DNA of 9,241 nt, from assembly GCA_047628385.1 (NCBI GenBank), contig JBLHVH010000131.1, positions 1-9,241 on the forward strand, given 5' to 3'. The stretch is from PZPK01 sp047628385 (GTDB lineage: Bacteria > Pseudomonadota > Gammaproteobacteria > Pseudomonadales > Oleiphilaceae). Below the pieces are notes generated by a model. That model ran no database searches. It was not told where the DNA came from and saw only the letters and a program-made list of their open reading frames with translations. Position numbers and translations under genes: made by a program. The first letter of the stretch is position 1, and each line of letters opens with the position of its first letter. This document shows positions 1 to 7,048 of this stretch, in pieces.

Positions 1-1
1 T

Positions 2-487
2 GTTGGTAAAAGTAGAAGTTTACGACGCGGCCTATTGTTTTGGTTTCTAATTCTATCACTTATTCCTATGAGCATTGTTTCTTTGGTTGGTTTTTACCAA
101 GCTGACACAAAAATGAGTAAGCTTGTTGTGGACCGTTTAGAAGATAGTGCAAATTTAAAAGTTGAATTGGTTGAGTCCTGGTTTGAAGATCGCCTGATAG
201 CTTTAAATCGATACTCAACGTCACATATTAGTTCTGAGCTATTAAGTAGTTTAAGTGAAGGCTACCAATTAAGCGGTTTATCTTTAGATAAATATACTCA
301 AAGTAATGAATGTATTATGCGAATCGAAGCGCTAGAAGGTGACTTAGTTAGCATGTATGGGCACTATAATTATATTCACAACATATTATTAATTGATCCC
401 TCTGGAAATATACTTTATACCACAGAAAATACTTAAGACTTAGGTACGAATGCTCTAGTGGGGGAATACACAGCGCAACGCTTTTAG
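2..487 (+). pseudogene. 5'-partial, broken sensor kinase front end (TM helix plus truncated dCache-type domain)
   Basis: The frame is open from the window edge, so the true start lies upstream; a TTG at 35 is only the first possible start inside the window. The translation shows a basic cytoplasmic stretch (KSRSLRRG), a hydrophobic helix (LLFWFLILSLIPMSIVSLVGFY), then a helical periplasmic segment and a beta-rich part ending ILLIDPSGNILYTTENT. This is the usual start of a dCache sensor domain in histidine kinases or chemoreceptors. A TAA at 434-436 interrupts it. The same frame then continues DLGTNALVGEYTAQRF up to a TAG at 485-487. DLGTN directly after an 'ILYT' strand is typical of dCache domains, so the TAA probably replaced a sense codon such as GAA. 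No HAMP, HisKA or ATPase domain follows. The receiver-Hpt gene just downstream is probably the other end of the same original gene. A short functional membrane protein is possible but less likely. Confidence 0.7.
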
Positions 488-530
488 TGACAAATGAACA
501 TCTAATAACTCTTTGAAGGTTGATAAATTA
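488..530 (+). other. Likely deletion scar between sensor fragment and receiver-Hpt gene
   Basis: This short AT-rich stretch joins the sensor remnant to the receiver domain. The two flanking frames differ, and the next frame is closed by a TGA at 495-497, so they cannot be read as one protein. It carries GAAGG (515-519), which can serve as ribosome binding site for the ATG at 531. No insertion-sequence ends or target duplications are visible. I infer a deletion of the segment that would have encoded the rest of the dCache, the HAMP, the HisKA and the ATPase domains. Confidence 0.45.
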
Positions 531-1661
531 ATGTGTTGGGCAGAAAATACGCGAATTTTATTAGTTGATGATAACCATACTAATCAACTGGTTGCGCAAA
601 GAATATTGAATTATTTAGGTTTACAAGCTGATATCGGAAACAATGGTAGAGAAGCAATCGCATCATTGATGCTGACGCACAATACATTGCCGTACACATT
701 AGTGTTGATGGACTGTCAAATGCCTGAAATGGACGGTTATGAAGCAACGCAAGCAATACGTGCGGGTGAAGCAGGAGACCACTATAGAGCGATACCTATC
801 GTCGCGATGACTGCTAATGCTATGCAGGGGGATAGAGATAAGTGTTTAGCTGCAGGTATGGATGATTACTTGAGTAAACCGGTAAATCCAGACGAACTGC
901 TGAGTAAATTAAAACAATATTTGAAGTTTTATGTTGGCGTCGGGCCTAAAGCAGTCTCGGTACAAACTATTAATGATACTTTGAGTGTTGGCGCGTTAGA
1001 TCAGCAGAGAAATACTAATGATATCAAAGGTAGCAATGATTTAACGTGGGGTAAAGAAGGTGCTTTGGTTCGCATTGGTGGTGATGAAGCACTACTTAAA
1101 ACGCTAACAGGCATTTTTGCTCGCGATGGCTTAAAGCAGTTAGCTGAGTTGAAAGCTGCAATATCTGAAGGTAATTATCAAAAAGTGACGCATATAGCGC
1201 ACAGCATAAAAGGGGTTGCGGCTAATTTAGGTGGCTTAAAGTTGCAAAGTGTTTCTTCGATCATGGAGCTTGCAGCAAAGAATAAAGATGATGCTGTCAT
1301 AAAAGCTCAAACTCAGGAATTTGAAGATCAAATGAAAGCACTGATTAATGCCTTCGTTAAATACCTAAATAATGACGATGCAGGTATGCAAAACAAAGAC
1401 AGTGCAATGCAATGTGAGGCAAAAGTTGCGGTAGATGAATTTATAGAAATACTCTCTGTTTTGTATAAAAGCCTCGCTGCAAATGACTATATTGACCCAA
1501 CTGAATTAACAGCGCTTAGTCACGCCGATGTATCTAAAGAGGTTCAAGCTTTGGTTAATGAGCTTGTTGAGAAAATTAAGCAGTTTGAAAATTCGACAGC
1601 AATGACTATGGTTAAAGACATTGAGTTATTATCTGGTTTTGATATATTGCCAAGTGATTGA
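531..1661 (+). CDS. Receiver-Hpt phosphotransfer protein (orphaned tail of a hybrid sensor kinase)
   Basis: This is a cytoplasmic two-component phosphorelay protein. Counting from the ATG at 531, residues 8-131 form a receiver domain: acidic pair in ILLVDDN, phospho-acceptor Asp61 in VLMDCQMPEMDG, Thr94 in AMTAN and Lys116 in LSKP. Residues 175-275 form an Hpt domain with phospho-acceptor His224 in the AHSIKGVAANLG motif. A helical C-terminal extension of about 90 residues resembles the tails of BarA/VieS-like hybrid kinases. No sensor, HisKA or HATPase domain is present. The frame also opens at a TTG at 513, but GAAGG at 515-519 sits 11 nt before ATG 531, and MCWAENTRILLVDDN is a natural receiver start, so I prefer 531. 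The gene ends 19 nt before the diguanylate cyclase gene, which suggests one transcript. All key phosphorelay residues are present, so it could still accept phosphate from another kinase. It probably began as part of a longer hybrid kinase. Confidence 0.82.
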   Translation: MCWAENTRILLVDDNHTNQLVAQRILNYLGLQADIGNNGREAIASLMLTHNTLPYTLVLMDCQMPEMDGYEATQAIRAGEAGDHYRAIPIVAMTANAMQGDRDKCLAAGMDDYLSKPVNPDELLSKLKQYLKFYVGVGPKAVSVQTINDTLSVGALDQQRNTNDIKGSNDLTWGKEGALVRIGGDEALLKTLTGIFARDGLKQLAELKAAISEGNYQKVTHIAHSIKGVAANLGGLKLQSVSSIMELAAKNKDDAVIKAQTQEFEDQMKALINAFVKYLNNDDAGMQNKDSAMQCEAKVAVDEFIEILSVLYKSLAANDYIDPTELTALSHADVSKEVQALVNELVEKIKQFENSTAMTMVKDIELLSGFDILPSD

Positions 1662-1680
1662 AGGCAAAGGGGAAGTATAA

Positions 1681-2610
1681 GTGCAATTGCAAGAAAAATC
1701 TGTAGTTTTAATTGTTGATGATGAACCCGTTAATATTCAGGTCTTAGCTGCTTGTTTAAAGAATAAGTATCAAATTAAAGTAGCCACATCGGGTCAGCAG
1801 TGTATTGAATTAATTCAGTCTGGCTTAGAGATTGATTTGATTTTGTTGGATATCGATATGCCTGATATGGATGGCTATGAAGTTTGCACTATTTTGAAAT
1901 CAAGTATGCCCACCTCCTTAATACCTATTATATTTGTGACCGCAAAAAGTGAAACGCATGAAGAAGAAAAAGGCTTAGAGCTAGGGGCTGTTGATTACAT
2001 TACAAAACCCATTAGTCCTGCTATTGTTGCCGCCCGTGTTAACACCCATGTTACGCTGAAATTACAGCACGATAAAATGCAACAAATGGCAATGCATGAC
2101 CAGCTTACGGGTTTATATAATCGTTATTTTTTATTAGCGGATGCCCTTCATAAAGTTTCAAAATCGAAGCGTCATAACTATCATCTAAGTACATTGATGA
2201 TAGATATTGATCACTTTAAAGCAATTAATGACAACCATGGCCATGCTGTTGGTGATGATGTATTAAAGGCGGTTGCCGATTGTCTTTTTAGCCAAAAACG
2301 AGCAGAAGACATACTGGCACGCTTTGGTGGGGAAGAATTTGTATTATTACTTGACCACTGTGTGCTTGCGGAAGCAGAACTAAAAGCTGAGAAACTACGC
2401 GTAGCAATTGAAGCGTTAAAGCCTTCAGGCCTTAAAATTACCATAAGCATTGGTGTTGCACAGTTAAAATTAGAAGAAACAAACTTTACGGATCCCCTTA
2501 AACGAGCCGACGACGCATTATATGTCGCGAAAGAGCAGGGGCGTAACCGAGTAGTCACTTGCGATCAAAATAGAACAACAACTGATTCATGTATAAGTTT
2601 CCGTCTTTAA
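1681..2610 (+). CDS. PleD-like response regulator diguanylate cyclase (REC-GGDEF)
   Basis: This is a soluble protein predicted to make cyclic di-GMP from two GTP when its receiver is phosphorylated. Residues 7-125 are a receiver with DDE at 13-15, phospho-acceptor Asp57 in LILLDIDMPDMDG, Thr87 and Lys109 in YITKP. After a short helical linker, residues 136-295 are a GGDEF domain: DQLTGLYNRY at 140-149, metal/GTP site DIDHFKAINDNHGHAVGD, and the active-site signature RFGGEEF with GGEEF at 216-220. RAED at 207-210 lies exactly five residues before GGEEF, where the RxxD product-inhibition site sits, so feedback by c-di-GMP is likely. The GTG start at 1681 is supported by AAGGGGAAG seven to eight bases upstream. 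At 309 residues it is normal length for this architecture. The adjacent receiver-Hpt protein is a plausible phosphate donor or former partner, which is inference from position. Confidence 0.92.
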   Translation: MQLQEKSVVLIVDDEPVNIQVLAACLKNKYQIKVATSGQQCIELIQSGLEIDLILLDIDMPDMDGYEVCTILKSSMPTSLIPIIFVTAKSETHEEEKGLELGAVDYITKPISPAIVAARVNTHVTLKLQHDKMQQMAMHDQLTGLYNRYFLLADALHKVSKSKRHNYHLSTLMIDIDHFKAINDNHGHAVGDDVLKAVADCLFSQKRAEDILARFGGEEFVLLLDHCVLAEAELKAEKLRVAIEALKPSGLKITISIGVAQLKLEETNFTDPLKRADDALYVAKEQGRNRVVTCDQNRTTTDSCISFRL

Positions 2611-2648
2611 ATAGTATCACTCAATCCATTATTACTTGAAAGTGCGAG

Positions 2649-2676
2649 TTACTAGCGCTTCGTTTTGCATTACAAT
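2649..2676 (+). promoter_or_regulatory. Weak candidate promoter for the DUF3010 gene
   Basis: TACAAT at 2671-2676 matches the sigma-70 -10 box at five of six bases, about 40 nt before the DUF3010 start. The -35 region around 2649-2654 (TTACTA) is poor. The same bases can form a small hairpin (GCATT/AATGC at 2667-2678) followed by a T run, so a weak terminator for the diguanylate cyclase gene is an alternative reading. Confidence 0.25.
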
Positions 2677-2715
2677 GCCTTTTTATTAAGTGATTATTGG
2701 CCAGAGAGTAATAAA

Positions 2716-3138
2716 ATGAGAGTGTGTGGTGTTGAATTAAAAGGGAATGATGCAAATATTTGTTTATTATCGATGTCTGAAGGTTTATTTGACTTGCCAG
2801 ATTGTCGCGTTCGTCGTGTTTCACTCGAAAACACTTCTACCCAAGCTGCATTAATTCGCTTTCAGTTTGAATTTGAAAAGTTGATTGAAGATTACAAGAT
2901 AGATAAAGTGATTATTAGGCAGCGTAATATGAAAGGGAAATTTTCAGGCGGTGCGGTTGGTTTCAAGCTTGAAGCAGCGATTGAACTCATTAAAAATTTA
3001 AATGTTAAAATTATTTCTCCCGTCGAGACGAAAGAAATATTAAAGCAAAACCCTGTGCAAATTTCCTTTGTCGAAACAGGCCTTAGAGCTTTTCAAGAGC
3101 CTGCATTCACCACGGCTTACGCTTCGTTGATAGCCTAA
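2716..3138 (+). CDS. DUF3010 family protein
   Basis: This 140-residue soluble protein of unknown function matches my recollection of the gammaproteobacterial DUF3010 family in length and pattern. Visible landmarks are an N-terminal strand MRVCGVELKGNDANICLL, a helix around residues 44-60, a strand-turn IDKVIIRQRNMKGKFSGGAVGFKLEAAIEL (62-91), a strand VKIISPVE (97-104) and a C-terminal helix PAFTTAYASLIA. The order of strands and helices recalls RNase H/RuvC-like folds, but the usual acidic catalytic residues are mostly absent (see findings). The frame is open further upstream to an ATG at 2665. ATG 2716 is chosen because GAGAG at 2704-2708 sits seven bases before it and MRVCGVE is the expected family start. 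It stands alone between the diguanylate cyclase gene and a strong terminator. Confidence 0.8.
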   Translation: MRVCGVELKGNDANICLLSMSEGLFDLPDCRVRRVSLENTSTQAALIRFQFEFEKLIEDYKIDKVIIRQRNMKGKFSGGAVGFKLEAAIELIKNLNVKIISPVETKEILKQNPVQISFVETGLRAFQEPAFTTAYASLIA

Positions 3139-3160
3139 AATATTAGCAAGTATCTATTTT

Positions 3161-3204
3161 TATAACTAAAAAGCCACAAGCTATCTTGTGGCTTTTTAGT
3201 TATA
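3161..3204. terminator. Strong bidirectional intrinsic terminator
   Basis: A perfect 20-bp inverted repeat (3161-3180 pairing with 3185-3204) encloses a 4-nt CTAT loop. The GC-rich core GCCACAAG/CTTGTGGC is flanked by an A run on the left and a T run on the right, so transcripts from either strand end in U-rich sequence. It lies 22 nt after the DUF3010 stop and insulates that gene from the marR promoter. No gene converges from the right, so in practice it serves the DUF3010 gene. Confidence 0.9.
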
Positions 3205-3217
3205 GTGCCAGTAGATG

Positions 3218-3246
3218 TTGACATACATGCATATGCATGAAATAGT
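3218..3246 (+). promoter_or_regulatory. Candidate sigma-70 promoter of the marR gene
   Basis: A perfect -35 box TTGACA at 3218-3223 is followed, after 17 bp, by AATAGT at 3241-3246 (four of six matches to TATAAT). The gap to the ATG at 3287 is about 40 nt. The spacer is almost filled by a 14-bp palindrome, the arrangement expected for a repressed promoter. Confidence 0.6.
3226..3239. promoter_or_regulatory. Putative MarR operator 1 (perfect 14-bp palindrome)
   Basis: CATGCATATGCATG is its own reverse complement. It lies between the -35 and -10 boxes of the marR promoter, where a bound dimer would block RNA polymerase. A near copy lies upstream of the RND gene. Binding by the adjacent MarR protein is inferred from position and from the repeat, and from the general rule that MarR proteins bind short palindromes at their own promoters. 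Confidence 0.6.
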
Positions 3247-3286
3247 ACTTGTTATTATTTCAATACTAATAGGCTAATACCAAGTA

Positions 3287-3727
3287 ATGAGTGATTTACC
3301 AATAATGCCCGATGACTTTGACCCATGTTTATCCTTAAACCTAAGGAAAGCAAATCGCGTTTTGAGCCAAATTTATGATCAGTATCTGGCGGAATGTGGT
3401 ATCAAAGGTACTCAGTTCACTATATTAAGGGCAACCACATTGTTGGGTCAAACTACCAATAAACAACTACAAGACGTCTTAATTTTAGATCAAACCACCT
3501 TATCTAGAAATCTTAAACCTCTGCTTAGGGACGGACTAATATCAGCTCAAGAAGGTAGTGATCGACGTATAAAAGTACTGTCGCTAACAAAAAGTGGCCA
3601 AAAGCTGTTTGCGTTAGCAAATATACAGTGGCAACAGGCACAAGCCGAAGTGAAGGCAAAATTAGGCGAGAAGAATACAGCATTGCTGCATTCATTAAGT
3701 AATTCAATCGTCAGCCTTAAGGGTTGA
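3287..3727 (+). CDS. MarR family transcriptional regulator
   Basis: This 146-residue winged-helix DNA-binding protein of the MarR family probably acts as a dimer that releases DNA on binding a small molecule or on oxidation. The N-terminal dimer helix is FDPCLSLNLRKANRVLSQIYDQYL (11-34). GTQFTILRATTLLG follows, then the recognition helix LDQTTLSRNLKPLLRDGLI (67-85), and the wing is EGSDRRIKVLSLTKSGQ (89-105) with the conserved DRR. Cys14 lies in the first helix, near where OhrR-type members carry their redox cysteine, but many non-redox MarR proteins also have a Cys there. The ATG at 3287 lacks a clear Shine-Dalgarno sequence. A later ATG at 3305 is no better. Palindromes before this gene and before the RND gene suggest it represses itself and the downstream transport genes. 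The inducer is unknown. Confidence 0.9.
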   Translation: MSDLPIMPDDFDPCLSLNLRKANRVLSQIYDQYLAECGIKGTQFTILRATTLLGQTTNKQLQDVLILDQTTLSRNLKPLLRDGLISAQEGSDRRIKVLSLTKSGQKLFALANIQWQQAQAEVKAKLGEKNTALLHSLSNSIVSLKG

Positions 3728-3745
3728 TATTTATTTAGGCTAATA

Positions 3746-3759
3746 CATGTATACGCATG
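3746..3759. promoter_or_regulatory. Putative MarR operator 2 upstream of the RND gene
   Basis: CATGTATACGCATG matches operator 1 at 12 of 14 positions and keeps the CATG-N6-CATG arms (ACATG/CATGT with flanks). It sits in the 49-nt gap between marR and the RND gene, 17 nt before the ATG. A TTGATA at 3724-3729 could be a -35 box, but I see no good -10 box at normal distance. The site may therefore block a weak internal promoter or act as a roadblock on readthrough from marR. Confidence 0.5.
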
Positions 3760-3776
3760 TTAATTGTAGGTGAACG

Positions 3777-6700
3777 ATGAAAAACTCAAACCAAGCATAT
3801 GAAGAAGAAAGTGGGGCAGATAAATTAGCGCGACATTTCTTTTTGCAGATTGTAAATCATTCAAAATTAGTCGTAATTACGATGATGATATTAATGGCAA
3901 GCGTATTATTATTTTTGCCATCACTGACGAAAGATACCCGGAGTGACGCATTTTTAGCAGAGGATAACCCCGCATTACTATACAAGAATAAAGTAAAAGA
4001 GATGTTTGGCTTAAGTGATCCTATGGTGATTGCGGTTGTAAATGAAAGCGAACAGGGTATTTACAATGCCGATACTCTGGCTTTAGTGCAATGGTTGAGT
4101 GATGAGTTACAAAACTTAGATAATATTAATACAGATCATTTGATGAGCCTTGCAACAGAAAATAATATCACCGGCACTGACGACGGGATGGCGGTGACAC
4201 CATTTTTTGAGAACTTGCCAAGTACGCAAGAAGATATATTAAAACTTAAGAATGCTATTCAAAACTTTCCGCTCTATAAAGGAAACTTGGTGGCTGAAAG
4301 TGGTAAAGCAACGTTAATTGTTGCAGAAATAGAGAATGAAGATCACGTTGAAGCTACTTATCAGGCGATACAGGATATTGTTTCGCGAGCGCCTGTGAAA
4401 GGTCTTGATCGTATACACATTGCAGGAGAAGGCGGTGTGATCGGTTTTTTAGGGCAATACATTGATAGTGATGCACAGCGTTTAAACCCGCTTGCAGGTT
4501 TGATTATTACCATTATTATATTTATTGCTTTCAGGCGTTTTAGCCCAGCTATTTTGGGTAATGTAGTCATTGCTGCGTCAGTCTTGATGACATTAGGTTT
4601 AATGGCCGCCAGTGATGTACCTTTTTATGTGATTACAAATGCAATGCCAGTGATATTAATTGGTATTTCGGTCGCTGATGCAATCCATATTTTTAATGCC
4701 TATTTTGAGCGTCAAATACAAACACCACACATCAACAAAAGTAGTATTGTGGTGGATTCAATGGTTGAAATGTGGCGACCTATCACCTTAACAACGTTAA
4801 CCACAGCAGCAGGTTTTCTAGGTCTTTATTTTGCGGCGTATATGCCTCCATTCAAATTCTTTGGTCTATTTACAGCGATAGGTGTGATGATTGCGGGGGT
4901 TTATTCAATAATATTTTTACCCGCAGCCATCTCAATCATTAAGCCGAAGGTGCATCCTAAATTTATTCAAAACAATCAACAGGAAAAACACGACGTTTTT
5001 AGCCGCGTCATCGTGATGATCGGCGAATTTACCTTACGTTACAGCCGGAGTACGATCGCTATATTTACGGTACTAACCTTGAGTGGGGTATATGCTACAA
5101 GTTACTTAACGGTAGATGAAAATCGTATTAAAACGTTTGACCCAAGTGAGCCAATTTTTAAAGCAGATGCAGTGATTAACCGGCATTTAAACGGCTCTAA
5201 CAATATTGATATTGTCGTAGAGACTAAGAATGCTGAAGGTCTATTCGAGCCAGATGTGCTAAGGCGCATGGATGAATTACAGCGCTTTGCTAAAACACTG
5301 CCTCATGTGAATGGTGCAACGTCGATTGTTGACTATTTAAAGCAGATCAATCGATCGTTAACGGGGGGCGACATAAAAAACTACCAATTACCCGAAACAA
5401 AAGAACTCGTAGCACAGTATTTTCTAATATATTCCGCATCGGGTGATCCGACTGATTTTGAGGAAGAAGTAGATTATGACTACCAGATTGCCAATATTAG
5501 ACTGACCTTAGATGATGGTTCATTTCAGGGAACAAAAGGTGTGATTGAATCGTTACAAAACTACCTTGATTCTGAATTCAAAGTTCAAGGGCTAGATGCG
5601 ACGATAAGTGGGCGGGTAAATGTTAACTACCATTGGATAAAAGACTTAGGGGAAAGTCACTTCACTGGGCTTGGAATTGCGCTATTGCTTGTTTGGATGG
5701 TTTCAGCGCTATTACTTCGGTCGGCAATGGCGGGTATTTATGCATTGATTCCAGTCGCAGGCTCTATCTTATTTGTTTACTCAACAATGGTGTTGATGGG
5801 AATTAACTTAGGTATAGGGACATCGATGTTTGCATCGGTAGCGATTGGTTTAGGTGTTGATTTTGCAATTCATACCATTGATCGACTTAAGAGCCTTTAT
5901 CAAGAACAAGAAGGGCAAGAAAAAACAGAGCATGGCAATAAGGAAATTAAATTAATAGATGTTATTAAGGCATTTTACCCGAGCACTGGGAGAGCATTAT
6001 TCTTTAATTTTCTTGCTATATCTTGTGGATTTGGTGTCTTGATTTCCAGCAAAGTCGTGCCTCTTAATAACTTTGGTACCATCGTAGTATTAGCGGTAAG
6101 CATGAGTTTTATTGCCAGTATGACCTTGTTGCCAGCCATGGTTAAGGTATTTCGACCAAAGTTTATTCTTGGTACACCGGAGCAAAATACAAACTCAGTC
6201 TCCTGGGCGAAAGCGCTTGGTATGGTTTCAGTGATAAGCATGGTTGGTTTATTATTTGTCAGCCTAAATAGCGAAGCCGCTGAACTGTCTGATTCAAAGA
6301 GTACTTCGACAGGACTACCCAATGCAGAATGGGTCGTTGATCACGTAAACCAAGAGGAGGAAGGTGAATATGTTAGCCGCCGGTTAGACATGACGATGAC
6401 TGACAAAAGAGGGAAGTCACGAACGCGTTCGACAATCGGTTACCGGAAATACATCGGCGATCAAAAGCGAACGATTATTTTTTACCGTAAACCTAGCAAT
6501 GTCAAAGGCACTGGGTTCATGACCTATGATTATGCCGACGTTAACAAAGACGACGACCAATGGCTCTATCTTCCAGCGCTGCGCAAGGTTAGACGTATCT
6601 CAGCGTCAGATAGAGGCGATTACTTTTTAGGGACTGATTTTACTTACGACGATATAAAGAAAGAAGGCAAGATCGAAGTGTCAGACTTTCAATACACGTT

Positions 6701-7046
6701 GGTCGAAGAAACGGAAATAAACAGCTTTAAAACGTATCGACTAGACGGCCTTCCAAATTCCAAAGAAATAGCAAAAGAACTCGGTTATGGACGGGTTAGT
6801 ATCTGGGTTGATAAAAATTCATGGTCAATAGTGAAAGCCGATTATTGGGATGTAAAAGACAAGTTTCTTAAAACACTCTTGGTGAATGATATTCGAAAAG
6901 TTGATGGTATTTGGACGCGTCATAAAATGAGTATTGATAACCATAAAACAGGGCATCACACGGTATTTGAATTTAGTGAAGTGGATTATAAAACGCCCGT
7001 TGCTGACAGCATCTTTACCAAAAGATCGCTATCGAAGGGGAAGTAA
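3777..7046 (+). CDS. RND/MMPL-family permease fused to a LolA-like lipoprotein-sorting domain
   Basis: This is an inner-membrane, proton-driven RND transporter of the MMPL/HpnN type with an added periplasmic carrier domain. Residues 1-800 show two repeats: TM1 at 31-50, a large periplasmic loop, TMs 2-6 between about 239 and 388, then TM7 at 425-444, a second loop, and TMs 8-12 between about 630 and 790. TM4 (GISVADAIHI, Asp301) and TM10 (GLGVDFAIHT, Asp695) carry the acidic residues expected of the proton relay. After a short linker, hydrophobic segment 811-830 ends in a signal-peptidase-like SEAAEL, and residues 850-1085 match the LolA_like 'outer membrane lipoprotein-sorting' family (QWLYLPALRKVRRIS, RGDYFLGTDFTYDDI). 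That domain is usually a separate secreted protein of about 260 residues; here one uninterrupted frame joins both. The segment at 811-830 would act as TM13 and place the domain in the periplasm. The start is supported by TAGGTGA at 3767-3773. Substrate unknown; a lipid or hydrophobic compound is likely. Confidence 0.88.
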   Translation: MKNSNQAYEEESGADKLARHFFLQIVNHSKLVVITMMILMASVLLFLPSLTKDTRSDAFLAEDNPALLYKNKVKEMFGLSDPMVIAVVNESEQGIYNADTLALVQWLSDELQNLDNINTDHLMSLATENNITGTDDGMAVTPFFENLPSTQEDILKLKNAIQNFPLYKGNLVAESGKATLIVAEIENEDHVEATYQAIQDIVSRAPVKGLDRIHIAGEGGVIGFLGQYIDSDAQRLNPLAGLIITIIIFIAFRRFSPAILGNVVIAASVLMTLGLMAASDVPFYVITNAMPVILIGISVADAIHIFNAYFERQIQTPHINKSSIVVDSMVEMWRPITLTTLTTAAGFLGLYFAAYMPPFKFFGLFTAIGVMIAGVYSIIFLPAAISIIKPKVHPKFIQNNQQEKHDVFSRVIVMIGEFTLRYSRSTIAIFTVLTLSGVYATSYLTVDENRIKTFDPSEPIFKADAVINRHLNGSNNIDIVVETKNAEGLFEPDVLRRMDELQRFAKTLPHVNGATSIVDYLKQINRSLTGGDIKNYQLPETKELVAQYFLIYSASGDPTDFEEEVDYDYQIANIRLTLDDGSFQGTKGVIESLQNYLDSEFKVQGLDATISGRVNVNYHWIKDLGESHFTGLGIALLLVWMVSALLLRSAMAGIYALIPVAGSILFVYSTMVLMGINLGIGTSMFASVAIGLGVDFAIHTIDRLKSLYQEQEGQEKTEHGNKEIKLIDVIKAFYPSTGRALFFNFLAISCGFGVLISSKVVPLNNFGTIVVLAVSMSFIASMTLLPAMVKVFRPKFILGTPEQNTNSVSWAKALGMVSVISMVGLLFVSLNSEAAELSDSKSTSTGLPNAEWVVDHVNQEEEGEYVSRRLDMTMTDKRGKSRTRSTIGYRKYIGDQKRTIIFYRKPSNVKGTGFMTYDYADVNKDDDQWLYLPALRKVRRISASDRGDYFLGTDFTYDDIKKEGKIEVSDFQYTLVEETEINSFKTYRLDGLPNSKEIAKELGYGRVSIWVDKNSWSIVKADYWDVKDKFLKTLLVNDIRKVDGIWTRHKMSIDNHKTGHHTVFEFSEVDYKTPVADSIFTKRSLSKGK

Positions 7047-7048
7047 CG

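Noticed and set aside
2211..2558. Minus-strand open frame of 115 codons
   Set aside because: It lies wholly inside the GGDEF part of the diguanylate cyclase gene, has low-complexity Ser/Ala-rich translation and no recognisable domain.
2667..2684. GCATT/AATGC hairpin followed by a T run as terminator of the cyclase gene
   Set aside because: The stem is only 4-5 bp with a 2-4 nt loop, too weak to call, and the same bases give a better -10 box for the next gene.
2621..2824. Minus-strand open frame of 67 codons across the DUF3010 start
   Set aside because: It overlaps the promoter region and the start of a well-supported + strand gene, with no ribosome binding site or family signature.
5975..6322. 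Minus-strand open frame inside the RND gene
   Set aside because: It mirrors the transmembrane helices 11-12 and the fusion junction of the permease, and shows no independent features.
6222..7046. Separate start for the LolA-like domain (ATG at 6222) inside the RND gene
   Set aside because: The ATG precedes a signal-peptide-like segment, but no Shine-Dalgarno sequence is visible upstream and the permease frame continues without a stop, so a fusion is the better reading.
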